Part shown: positions 17,160-25,108 of the stretch, one piece after another | Numbering within the stretch: position 1 is the first letter of the stretch | Layout of the letters: the number at the start of each line of letters is the position of its first letter | NCBI GenBank assembly: GCA_016280595.1 | Contig: JAEEHB010000002.1 | Location: forward strand, 1 to 64,000 | Origin: Clostridiaceae bacterium | GTDB lineage: Bacteria > Bacillota > Clostridia > Oscillospirales > Acutalibacteraceae | Direction of reading: 5' to 3' | Length of the DNA: 64,000 bases | The notes under the pieces: generated by a model | Databases searched by the model: none | What the model was told of the DNA's origin: nothing | What the model saw: the letters and a program-made list of their open reading frames with translations, nothing else | Translations under genes and position numbers: made by a program

Positions 17160-19352
17160 ATGAATTATATCAAAACAGGCATTGAAAAAGTGAAAGAGGT
17201 CAAGACGTACTGGAAGAAGCCTTCCGAGGGCAACTATATGTCCTTCAGGGAGATTTTCGCTTATTCCGTAGGCGGCTTCGGCGCTTATTCCATATTCACT
17301 ATGGCGCAGGCGCTCCTGCTTTCGACCACCAATGTCATCATAGGCAATACTATCGGTATTCAGCCGATGCATATGTATGTGATGTATCTGATTTCGGTCA
17401 TCACAAACATTCCGCTGACTATGGTCAGGGCAAATATGGTGGATAACGTCAAATACAAAGAGGGCAAATACCGCCCGTATCTGCTCAGGATGGGCATACC
17501 CACCGTGGCGATATCAATGCTCTTTGTGTTTACGCCCTATACGAGAGTGCCCTACCTTGTGCGCTGCGTGCTGATTTTCGTTTACAACTTCGGCCTTCAG
17601 TTTTTCTATAACTTCTTCTATGATGCTTACGAAAACCTGATTCACGTGCTTTCACCCAACTCTCAGGAGCGCACCAACGTGACCGCAATCAAGAGTATGA
17701 TTTATTCGCTCTCGCCCACGGTCACCAATTTCATCACCCCGCTCATCGCCTCCAAGGTTGCCGACGGCAATATGTATGACCTCAGGGTTTACCGCTGGCT
17801 CTATCCCTTTATCGCCGTAATCGGCGTTGCGATGATAGTGCTTGTTTATTCAAGGACGGAGGAAAAAATCGTCATCGCGCGCACCCACAAGATGAAGATT
17901 AAATTCACCGACGCTTTAAGGGAAGTTGCCAAGAACAAATACTTCTGGATTATTTCCCTCGCGGGCTGGCTCGGTTTCCTTGAAACCTGCACCTATGTCA
18001 TCTTGCAGTGGCTTTACAATTACGCCCACCTGTGCACCCCCGAGCAGTACGCGTTCATCACTCTTATACGCGGCACTGCATACACCTGGGGTATGGTGCT
18101 CGCCCCGTTTGCAATAAAACGCTGGGGCAAGAAAAAGGTGCTGATTGTAACCAACCTTTTCAATATCGCCTTCCTCGCGCTCGTCTATCCGCTTATGGGC
18201 TCAATCTGGACGGTGCTTATCTGTATGTATATGAACTCTGTTGCGGATTCGTTCATCCTTGTGCTTAACCCGGCTATACAGGCGGATATAAGGGATTATC
18301 AGCAGTATAAGAGCGGCGAAAGAATTGACGGTATGTTCGGCGCTGTTGCAATGATAGGCTCGTTTGTCACTATGGCAACAAGTTCAGTGCTTCCCGCTGT
18401 CTACGAAAAATACGGCATCTATTCGGGCAACGGATACGAGAATATGTATGATGTTCTCTATAATCCCGATATTCTTTACAAACTCGTCGGTGTGCTTGTA
18501 ATCCTTTCTGCGGTCGGCGCTGCGCTAAATGTTATACCGTACTTCTTCTATGACCTGACCGAAACCAAGCAGAAGGCGATTATCCGCATTCTCAAAATCA
18601 GAGCGATGTTTGAGGATTACGGCAACGGCGTGCTCACCGATGACGATATGAAGAGCACTATGGAACTTATCCGCTCCTCAAAAGACAGGGCGGAAAACTC
18701 GCAGATTATCGACATAAAAGCCCTTAAAGCACATGGCGCCACGAAGCAGGAACTCAAGCAGGCGAGAGCCGACAACGAAGAATATGAAATGTCCGTCGCG
18801 GTTGTTGAAGAGCTTATGCGTTTCACCACTCCCGAAGGCCTTGCAAGGCTTGAATGGGCAAAGAAAATCGCCGCGGGCGGCATAGAGAATATCGCATCTC
18901 TTTCATATGACGATGTGACCGCCGCGAAAGCCCTTCCCTCGGGAAATCACCGCGAGAGAGCAATCAGAAAAGAAACGGTTGCCGACGCAAAACTCGGTAT
19001 GCGCTCAAAGAAGGCGTGCCTCAAGTTTTACCCGGACGGCATAAAGGACTTTGATATTCAGCACCTTCACGACCTTGAAAAAGAAGAAAACGAGGTTGAG
19101 GAAAAGAAGGCGATGCTGTTAAAGCAGAAAGCGGATGCTAAGGAAATAGAAGCCCTTACCGAAAGGCTCAGAGCCCTTCACGCCGAAATCAAGGCGCGGA
19201 CAGAGGAGTATCAGCATTTCGCCGCCGCCACCATGGTTTATACCGAGGCGAAGAAATACATCACCCAGGCGGAAAACTACGCAAGATTCGGCGAACTCGA
19301 TTCAAAATACACCGCAAGCCTTGCGGACAGCGACAGCGAAGAAGCGGAATAA
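17160..19352 (+). CDS. GPH-family sugar:cation symporter with long C-terminal extension
   Basis: MFS transporter of the glycoside-pentoside-hexuronide:cation symporter group (LacS/MelB-like). About twelve hydrophobic segments span residues 40-475. MVDNVKYKEGKYRPYLLR is the loop 2-3 signature, and ALNPAIQADIRDYQQYKSGERIDG-like residues (about 376-395) match the conserved loop before helix 11. A hydrophilic extension of about 250 residues follows, rich in Ala, Glu and Lys, with strong coiled-coil character (about 600-700). It is not a PTS IIA domain as in LacS: no such motif is visible. I start at the ATG at 17160 with GGAGG 8 bases upstream. Co-transcribed with the GH5 gene; the sugar is unknown. 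Confidence 0.85.
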   Translation: MNYIKTGIEKVKEVKTYWKKPSEGNYMSFREIFAYSVGGFGAYSIFTMAQALLLSTTNVIIGNTIGIQPMHMYVMYLISVITNIPLTMVRANMVDNVKYKEGKYRPYLLRMGIPTVAISMLFVFTPYTRVPYLVRCVLIFVYNFGLQFFYNFFYDAYENLIHVLSPNSQERTNVTAIKSMIYSLSPTVTNFITPLIASKVADGNMYDLRVYRWLYPFIAVIGVAMIVLVYSRTEEKIVIARTHKMKIKFTDALREVAKNKYFWIISLAGWLGFLETCTYVILQWLYNYAHLCTPEQYAFITLIRGTAYTWGMVLAPFAIKRWGKKKVLIVTNLFNIAFLALVYPLMGSIWTVLICMYMNSVADSFILVLNPAIQADIRDYQQYKSGERIDGMFGAVAMIGSFVTMATSSVLPAVYEKYGIYSGNGYENMYDVLYNPDILYKLVGVLVILSAVGAALNVIPYFFYDLTETKQKAIIRILKIRAMFEDYGNGVLTDDDMKSTMELIRSSKDRAENSQIIDIKALKAHGATKQELKQARADNEEYEMSVAVVEELMRFTTPEGLARLEWAKKIAAGGIENIASLSYDDVTAAKALPSGNHRERAIRKETVADAKLGMRSKKACLKFYPDGIKDFDIQHLHDLEKEENEVEEKKAMLLKQKADAKEIEALTERLRALHAEIKARTEEYQHFAAATMVYTEAKKYITQAENYARFGELDSKYTASLADSDSEEAE

Positions 19353-19369
19353 ATAAAAAACAAAAAAAG

Positions 19370-19398
19370 CGGCAGGCAGTCTTTCGACTTGCCTGCCG
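19370..19398. terminator. Bidirectional terminator between convergent operons
   Basis: CGGCAGGCA (19370-19378) and TGCCTGCCG (19390-19398) form a 9-bp stem with an A-run on the left and T-rich DNA on the right. Confidence 0.85.
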
Positions 19399-19411
19399 TT
19401 TAATTTTATGC

Positions 19412-21655
19412 TCAGTCTTTGAAATACTGGGGCAGATACTGTTTGTGAGCCTGCTTCATTTCTTCAAAGCAGTTTGAAGCCGCCTCCCAGTCGCCTACAA
19501 GGGGATGAATCAGCAGAGCGTTGAGCGCCGCCTCCTCATCGCCGTCTCTGCCGGCTTTCACGGTGTAGTTTTCATATTCTTTTACCACCTGCATAAGGCC
19601 GATGATATGGTGATTGTTTATCTCGCCTACGGGCAGGGGCTTCGCGCCGTGTTTGCCTATCCTCGCGGCTACTTCAATCACGTCGTCGGGCTTGAGGAAG
19701 GGGAGAGTATCTCCGTTTTTGATGTTGACCACCTGAATGTCGTTTATGTCATTGGCAATCGCACTTATGAGGTTAACCGCGACGAGCGAATACTTGTGAC
19801 CGCCTCTCTGGTCGAGCAGTGCGGGTTTTACATAGAGCCCTTCGTCGCTGTACATTTCAAGCAGTTCTTCCTCTATCTCCATGCACACCTGCGCTCTGCT
19901 TTTTTCGCCTTCAAGCAGGTGCTTGAGTTTCGCGTTTCTGCAGTAATAATACTGCAGGTAGGAGGAGGGCAGGGCGTGAATGGCGGCGAGAGTTTCGAGC
20001 GAGAAGCCGTCATCCTTTATGTTTGCCATAACTTTGGGCGAAAAGCCCTTCGCGAGCAGTTCGTCAATCAGTTCCTTACCGCCCGAGCGCACGCTCGTGA
20101 GCCAGCTTAAGTGATTGAGGCCTACATAGGTGTACTGCATATCCTCGCCCACGATTTCCTTTGTGTCGTCAATCATATCTATCGGCACATTGCAAAGACC
20201 TATGCACTTGACGTTTGTGTTGTTGAGCACAAACTCGGTGATGATGCCGGAGGGATTGGTGAAGTTAATCAGCCAGGCGTCGGGGCAGATTGCCTCTATC
20301 CTGTCGCAAATATTCTTGATAACGGGTATCGTTCTCTGCGCTTTGAAAAAGCCGCCTATGCCCGTTGTCTCCTGACCGATGAGGTTGTATTTGAGCGGGA
20401 TGGTTTCGTCAAGATGTCTCGCAGGCAGTTTGCCCACTCTAATCTGAGTTACCACGAAGTCCGCGCCCTGTAGCGCCTCGTCAAGGTTATCCGTCAGCAG
20501 AGTTTCACAGTCAACGCCCGCCGCCTTGAGCATACGGATGCACAGACCGCCTACAATATTCCTCTTTCTCTCGTCGATATCCATAAAGGATATTTTCCTG
20601 AGCCTGAGTTTATCCTGCGCTTTTAGGAAACCGTCGATAAGTTCGGGGCAGTAGGTGCTGCCCGAGCCGATAACCGCAACGGTAATGTCTTTGGGCGCGT
20701 TCGCCTTTTCTTCATCGGTGGCATATTCCTGCATAATCCAGTTTATGCAGCCCGTAACGGGAGCCTGAGTTAGTTTTTTGAATTTAAGTTTCTTGGACGC
20801 GTACTGCTCCGCTCTCTCGGTGAGTTCTCTGATATAGGTGGGCGAGCCGACTTTTACATTGATTGAGCCGGAGAGGATAACCTCAACTTCGTCGCCGTCA
20901 AAATTCATCTGGTTTACGAGCGAGGCGATTGACTTCGCGCCCCTGTCCGCCATCTTGATGCAGTACTGCCTCGCGTGAGCGTCTCCCTGCTCAACGGCGT
21001 CAAAGAAGAAACCTACAAAGTTGCGCACGTGCTCGGGCTCGTCTGGGTTTTCGATTTTGCCGAGCAGTTCAAGAAATTCCTCTCTGTTTTTGATGCCGTA
21101 GCATTCCTTGACCATATCGGTTATCGGGCTCTCCTCTATGCCGAGGAAAAGCTGTCTGTAAGCGATTTCGTATGCTTTAATCGCTATTGTCTGGCCGCCG
21201 GAAAGGTCGCCCGAGAAAACGCCGAGCCCCATTAACTGAAGCATACCGCCCTTTGAATCTATGCCGTTACAGCAGACGCCCGTGCCGCAGTTATAGCCTA
21301 CCGCCGCGCCTGTGTCGGAGCCCGCTTTGATAATGAGGAAACCGTCATTGTAAATTTCAAAATTGTCAAGGCCTTTTTCCCTGAGCAGGGCGCACATTTT
21401 ATCGTGCTGCCATTTGTGGTCAATGCCTGCAAGTCCCATGAGCGAAAACGAAATATCGCCGCTGTCAAGGCCGTTTTGCCTGCAGAGGGTGTTGATGCCT
21501 TCCATTATGATGTCGGAGGCCTCGTCAAAGCCGCCGTCAAGATTTTCGTGATTGCTGCCCTTGCCTTCATAGAGGTCGAGCAGTTTTTTTGTGCTGTCAA
21601 AAAGGGCAAAAGCGGTTTTTGTGCCGCCGCCGTCAACTCCGATATAGAATTTCAT
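19412..21655 (-). CDS. Fusion: BadF/BadG-type sugar kinase + GH4 6-phospho-glycosidase
   Basis: One continuous 747-residue protein with two enzymes. Residues 1 to about 310 are an ASKHA kinase of the BadF/BadG/BcrA (N-acetylglucosamine kinase) type: IGVDGGGTKTAFALFD at 5-20 (phosphate 1 motif), LMGLAGID at about 73-80, NDG near 102, GYNCGTGVCC at about 118-127 and VILSGSINV at about 259-267. Residues from about 323 to 747 are family GH4: GSGSTYCPELIDG (NAD site), IGQETTGIGGF, NFTNPSG (about 466), GLCNVP (metal-binding Cys) and GLNHLSW (metal-binding His, about 515). GH4 enzymes need NAD and a divalent metal and cleave mostly 6-phosphorylated glycosides. A kinase joined to such an enzyme could phosphorylate an imported disaccharide and then split it. 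No frameshift joins them. It follows the GH109-like gene by 18 bases. Confidence 0.9.
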   Translation of the reverse strand: MKFYIGVDGGGTKTAFALFDSTKKLLDLYEGKGSNHENLDGGFDEASDIIMEGINTLCRQNGLDSGDISFSLMGLAGIDHKWQHDKMCALLREKGLDNFEIYNDGFLIIKAGSDTGAAVGYNCGTGVCCNGIDSKGGMLQLMGLGVFSGDLSGGQTIAIKAYEIAYRQLFLGIEESPITDMVKECYGIKNREEFLELLGKIENPDEPEHVRNFVGFFFDAVEQGDAHARQYCIKMADRGAKSIASLVNQMNFDGDEVEVILSGSINVKVGSPTYIRELTERAEQYASKKLKFKKLTQAPVTGCINWIMQEYATDEEKANAPKDITVAVIGSGSTYCPELIDGFLKAQDKLRLRKISFMDIDERKRNIVGGLCIRMLKAAGVDCETLLTDNLDEALQGADFVVTQIRVGKLPARHLDETIPLKYNLIGQETTGIGGFFKAQRTIPVIKNICDRIEAICPDAWLINFTNPSGIITEFVLNNTNVKCIGLCNVPIDMIDDTKEIVGEDMQYTYVGLNHLSWLTSVRSGGKELIDELLAKGFSPKVMANIKDDGFSLETLAAIHALPSSYLQYYYCRNAKLKHLLEGEKSRAQVCMEIEEELLEMYSDEGLYVKPALLDQRGGHKYSLVAVNLISAIANDINDIQVVNIKNGDTLPFLKPDDVIEVAARIGKHGAKPLPVGEINNHHIIGLMQVVKEYENYTVKAGRDGDEEAALNALLIHPLVGDWEAASNCFEEMKQAHKQYLPQYFKD

Positions 21656-21673
21656 TTTTCATCCTCTTTTCAA

Positions 21674-22939
21674 TCAGTCTTCTTCAAAAAAGTCGTTGCA
21701 CACTTCCTCAAGGCAGAATGTGCCGCGTCTGTAGGGCTCTCTGTCTATCCACATACCGCAGGTGAAATCGGGGAAAGGTACGGGAGCGGAGCCGATTGCG
21801 ACGGACTGCTCCGAAAGCGCTGTGACAGCCATCCAGGTGGCGGCGTCATACACATCAATCGGGGGCTTTGCCTCAAGCCTCAGGCTTTCGACAAAAGCGC
21901 TGAGCACAAGGTAGTCCATACCGCCGTGTCCGCCGGCGTGTATGCCCTCTTCGGAATACTTTTTCCAGAGCGGATGCTCGTATTTATCGCGGTAGCCGTC
22001 CTCAACGAATTTTTCCCACACGTGAGTCCAGTGGGTATTATCTTCGTGAGATACGCCTTCAAGGTAAATCGTGCCGCCGTCTTCCATATATATGCCCTTT
22101 GTGCCCTGAATTCTGTAGGCTCTCGAATAGGGGCGGGGCAGGCAGCAGTCGTGAGTGAGCACAACTGTTTCGCCGTTTGCGCATTTAATCATTGTGGTGA
22201 CTATATCACCCTGATTGAAATGATAGTCCGCAAGGTCGTACGCTTCGCCTTTGTTGTCATTTATCCAGCCGTTGAGACCTCTTGACTTGGTAGCCATAGA
22301 TACAAGGGAGATAAATCTGTTGCCCCTGTTTATGCCGAGCACCTTCGCGATGGGGCCGAGCTGATGGGTGGGGTAAAGCTCGCCGTTGCGGTGCTGGAAA
22401 TTGTAAAGCCTGCCGTGCCTGTCTTCCCTGCCGAGCGAGATTTCTTCGCGCAGGTCGTGCTGATAGCCGCCCTGCAGGTGAATAAGTTCACCGAATATGC
22501 CCTGCTTTACCATATTAAAGAGAGCCATTTCGTTGCGGTCATAGCAGCAGTTTTCGAGCAGCATACAGAATTTGCCTGTCTCTTCGCTCGCTCTTACCAT
22601 CTGCCAGCATTCCTCAACGCTCGCGCTGCCGCCCACTTCGAGGGCAACGTGCTTGCCCGCTCTCATGGAATCGGTGGCGATACGCGCGTGGGTAATCCAG
22701 GTGGTGCAGCACATAACCGCGTCTATATCATCCCTTGCAAGGAGTTCTTTATAGTTGAGATATACATCGGGAGCAGTCCCGGTTTTTTCGAGCACTATCT
22801 TTTGGCCTTCAAGGGCCCTGTCTTCATATTTATCGCATACGGCGGGCACAATAACTCCTTCGCAGTTGAGCAGTTCGCCGAGGTTTCCTCTGCCTCTGCC
22901 GCCGAGTCCTATAACGCCTATTCTTACTTTATCTTTCAT
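21674..22939 (-). CDS. GH109-like NAD-dependent glycosidase (Gfo/Idh/MocA fold)
   Basis: N-terminal Rossmann domain with RIGVIGLGGRGRGNL (residues 6-20) and a C-terminal oxidoreductase-type domain. The GxGGRGxG pattern, the GELYPTHQLGP stretch with Tyr189 and His192 and the length of 421 residues match GH109 enzymes. These use tightly bound NAD to cleave alpha-N-acetylgalactosaminides by transient oxidation. A plain sugar dehydrogenase of the same fold is the alternative. No signal peptide is visible, so it is likely cytosolic. Translation starts at ATG 22939 with AAGGGGG 7 bases upstream, inside a large inverted repeat. Next to the kinase-GH4 fusion it suggests a pathway built on redox-assisted glycosidases. 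Confidence 0.8.
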   Translation of the reverse strand: MKDKVRIGVIGLGGRGRGNLGELLNCEGVIVPAVCDKYEDRALEGQKIVLEKTGTAPDVYLNYKELLARDDIDAVMCCTTWITHARIATDSMRAGKHVALEVGGSASVEECWQMVRASEETGKFCMLLENCCYDRNEMALFNMVKQGIFGELIHLQGGYQHDLREEISLGREDRHGRLYNFQHRNGELYPTHQLGPIAKVLGINRGNRFISLVSMATKSRGLNGWINDNKGEAYDLADYHFNQGDIVTTMIKCANGETVVLTHDCCLPRPYSRAYRIQGTKGIYMEDGGTIYLEGVSHEDNTHWTHVWEKFVEDGYRDKYEHPLWKKYSEEGIHAGGHGGMDYLVLSAFVESLRLEAKPPIDVYDAATWMAVTALSEQSVAIGSAPVPFPDFTCGMWIDREPYRRGTFCLEEVCNDFFEED

Positions 22940-22946
22940 ATAAAAA

Positions 22947-22986
22947 CCCCCTTGATATAATATCTATCTGTATTATATCAAAGGGG
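22947..22986. repeat. 40-bp operator-like inverted repeat over -10 and RBS
   Basis: Arms 22947-22962 and 22971-22986 are complementary at 15 of 16 positions, with an 8-base centre; the core half-site is TTGATATAATA. The repeat covers the -10 box and the GGGGG ribosome binding site of the GH109-like gene, so it may act as a repressor operator, an RNA hairpin hiding the ribosome binding site, or both. Confidence 0.75.
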
Positions 22987-22999
22987 ACTTAAAAATCAA
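22972..22999 (-). promoter_or_regulatory. Promoter for the GH109 / kinase-GH4 operon
   Basis: On the minus strand TTGATT (22999-22994), 16 bases, TATAAT (22977-22972). The -10 lies inside the inverted repeat. The -35 is next to the stop of the upstream membrane-protein gene (23001). Confidence 0.6.
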
Positions 23000-23000
23000 C

Positions 23001-23534
23001 CTATTTAAGATATTTTTTGAAGTGTTTGCGCCATTTTTTTAGATAGAGTGTTATAAGGCGCGTAAGAGCGATATCGTAAAAGACAAAAGCGAAGGCGCCT
23101 ATGCCCAGAAGCATCACCGCTCCCCACATACCGTGCTCCTCAAGTTCATCGAGCGTAAGACCCATAAGTTTAATCATAAGGTAATATGAAACGGTGATTG
23201 TTGTAAGAAACGAGAGCACTTTGAGTATCCACGCGGGCACGGCAGGTATATGCGCTTCAATCAGGGCTTTGATTATCGGATAGTAGCCGAAAAACGCTAT
23301 GTACATTACCGCCACTTCTTTTTCGGGCACGAGGAAAAAGGCGAGAATTGAAATGACGGAGTAAACGCCGAAAGCCCAGGTTTTATTTGTTTCTATCACT
23401 ATCACTATAATCAGTGCTCCCGCGAGAGCGGGCAGGGCGTAGGTCATAAACGGCACTATCGCCACGCTGATAAGCAGGGTGAGCGACAGGGCAGCGGTAA
23501 TGCCGCCGAGCGCGCATTTGGAAGTCTGTTTCAT
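23001..23534 (-). CDS. Conserved membrane protein of unknown function
   Basis: A 177-residue protein with about five hydrophobic segments (about 10-30, 36-70, 75-95, 100-125 and 135-160) and a very basic C-terminus (LKKWRKHFKKYLK). I do not recognise a named family. Size and layout recall small clostridial membrane proteins and S-components of ECF transporters, but no binding motif supports that. It starts 8 bases after the J-domain gene and belongs to the same operon as that gene and the DUF5685 gene. The ATG at 23534 follows GAGGTGAC. Confidence 0.75.
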   Translation of the reverse strand: MKQTSKCALGGITAALSLTLLISVAIVPFMTYALPALAGALIIVIVIETNKTWAFGVYSVISILAFFLVPEKEVAVMYIAFFGYYPIIKALIEAHIPAVPAWILKVLSFLTTITVSYYLMIKLMGLTLDELEEHGMWGAVMLLGIGAFAFVFYDIALTRLITLYLKKWRKHFKKYLK

Positions 23535-23542
23535 TTGTCACC

Positions 23543-24100
23543 TCAGCAGCAGGGAATAATGTCACCGCCGAAACATTCGCAGCAGCAGTCGGCACAGAGC
23601 AGGCCCGTGATTACGTCGCAGGCGGAGCAGCCGCTGTCGCCGCGCGAAGATTTGCGCGAAGTCCTGTATCCGCCGCTTCTGGCGTTATTCATTCTGTTAT
23701 AAGCGTCTTTGTATTCTCTGTTTGACGGGTCCATTGAGTTGGCTCTCGCGTAATGGTTTACCGCCTCTTCGAGCCAGCCCTTTCTCTCATAAATCATACC
23801 GCGCAGGTAATACCACTCGGCGTTTCTTGCATTTACGGGCACGCCGTCAAGCAACAGTTGCGCGTCCTCAAGCCTGCCGGCTTTGATTTTTTCGTAAATA
23901 TCTGAAAAATCGGTGCCGACAAACGAGTATCCGCCGCCGCGCGAGTTCAGAATTATCTGATCGTATGCGTCGTTGAGTTCGGAGAGCTTGTCCTCCCTGC
24001 CGTTTTCACGGTATTCTCTTGCTTTTCTTTTGTATGCCTCGTCGATTATATCGCCTGAGGCTCCGCGGGGTACTCCCAGCACTGCATAAGGATCAATCAT
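23543..24100 (-). CDS. J-domain-like protein with TPR region and Cys-rich tail, HPD lost
   Basis: Residues 3-50 align with a DnaJ J-domain (DPYAVLGVPRGAS, then DEAYKRKAREYRENG, then LSELNDAYDQI), but where HPD is expected after the second helix the sequence reads REN. Without HPD a J-domain should not stimulate Hsp70 ATPase. Residues about 95-150 look like one or two TPR helices pairs (AEWYYLRGMIYERKG). The tail is cysteine-rich (CSACDVITGLLCADCCCEC and a final CC), a hallmark of a clostridial J-domain family. It lies in a tight operon between DUF5685 and a membrane protein (10 and 8 bases apart). Probable adaptor or metal-binding protein; function unknown. Confidence 0.8.
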   Translation of the reverse strand: MIDPYAVLGVPRGASGDIIDEAYKRKAREYRENGREDKLSELNDAYDQIILNSRGGGYSFVGTDFSDIYEKIKAGRLEDAQLLLDGVPVNARNAEWYYLRGMIYERKGWLEEAVNHYARANSMDPSNREYKDAYNRMNNARSGGYRTSRKSSRGDSGCSACDVITGLLCADCCCECFGGDIIPCC

Positions 24101-24110
24101 AAATCAAACC

Positions 24111-25007
24111 TCATTCTACCGTAAATGAATCGGGTGTTTTCTCTTTCTCTGTATATTTTGAAACGATGCGCTCCGCCGCGGCGGCGAGCCCGTCGTAAAT
24201 CACATTTTCCGCTATGCTTTCAAATCTGTTGAATTTTAGTTCTTTGCACGCTTCGATAAGTGATGCCTGCGTGAGATTGATAAGCGAGAGCGCGTATGAA
24301 GCAAACTTCCGCCTTACTTCGGGATTGCTTATATCGCGGTATTCTTCCGCAAACGGATTGAACGCTCCGGTTTTTATGTCTTTTTCGAGGTCATCGGCGG
24401 CATCCATAATGTATACGAGCCTCCCTGTGAGGTAACCGAGACGCTCAAGTTCTGCCGTGTTTTCGCTTTCGCCCACGGCAAACAGTTTTCCGAGCGCCTG
24501 TGCCGTAGGGTCGGCACACTCGTCTATGCCCGGATTTTCGATTTTCTCCGTTTGAGACTGCTGCACCATACTTTCCGAAATAATATTTTCGATTTCGGGT
24601 GCGAGGCGTTTTGCCTTTCTGTGCATGAGCGAAACAACAGGCAAAAGAAGGAGCGAAACAATCTTTTTGCCGAAACCGGGGTCGCGCAGGTTATCTTTGA
24701 TTTTGTAATAGGCCGTTATTACCGCGCCGTGCGCGCATAAATCCGTTTCCGCTTTATTCTCGCAGAAATAACACTTGTGAAGCGGATTGAAGGGACAGCG
24801 CTTTCTCGTAAACGTGCACGAGGGGGAAGCGACGGCGAGCCTGATAACGGCGGCAAAGGCGTAATCGTAACTGAGCAGCATTTTGCCGAGCGGACCGTAG
24901 TATCTGCCGAGGGCTTTGCACAGCGAGCAGTAAACGCCTTTGTAGATTTCATATTCGGCAACTTTCATTTCGCTTTTGCACGCCTTCACATAGCCGAGCA
25001 CCGTCAT
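24111..25007 (-). CDS. DUF5685 family protein
   Basis: The N-terminus GYVKACKSEMKVAEYEIYKGVYCSLCKALG has the cysteine pattern and GxYCxLCK motif of DUF5685, known mainly from Firmicutes. Further cysteines occur at CTFTRKRCPFNPLHKCYFCE (about 63-80), so metal binding is likely. The rest is alpha-helical; GRLVYIMDAADDLEKDIKTG with its DxxxD pattern (about 197-216) recalls the prenyl-synthase-like fold, without proof of activity. I prefer the ATG at 25007; a GTG one codon earlier lies too close to the ribosome binding site. First gene of a three-gene operon with the J-domain-like and membrane proteins, a linkage I know from other Clostridia. Confidence 0.8.
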   Translation of the reverse strand: MTVLGYVKACKSEMKVAEYEIYKGVYCSLCKALGRYYGPLGKMLLSYDYAFAAVIRLAVASPSCTFTRKRCPFNPLHKCYFCENKAETDLCAHGAVITAYYKIKDNLRDPGFGKKIVSLLLLPVVSLMHRKAKRLAPEIENIISESMVQQSQTEKIENPGIDECADPTAQALGKLFAVGESENTAELERLGYLTGRLVYIMDAADDLEKDIKTGAFNPFAEEYRDISNPEVRRKFASYALSLINLTQASLIEACKELKFNRFESIAENVIYDGLAAAAERIVSKYTEKEKTPDSFTVE

Positions 25008-25069
25008 CACCTCTTTCCTTTTATTTTATTACATCCGCAGGCAAAATCTTTTAACATACTGTAAATTTT

Positions 25070-25108
25070 ATATTTAAAAAAGCAGAGACCGTAAAAACAA
25101 TCTCTGCT
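25070..25108 (-). terminator. Terminator of the polysaccharide operon
   Basis: AGCAGAGA / TCTCTGCT form an 8-bp stem (25108-25101 and 25088-25081) followed on the minus strand by a run of T. The stem overlaps the stop codon of the nucleotidyltransferase-like gene (25107). Confidence 0.8.

Noticed and set aside
21404-22285. A 293-codon frame opposite the fusion and GH109-like genes
   Set aside because: It crosses the junction of two well-supported genes and has no recognisable domain.
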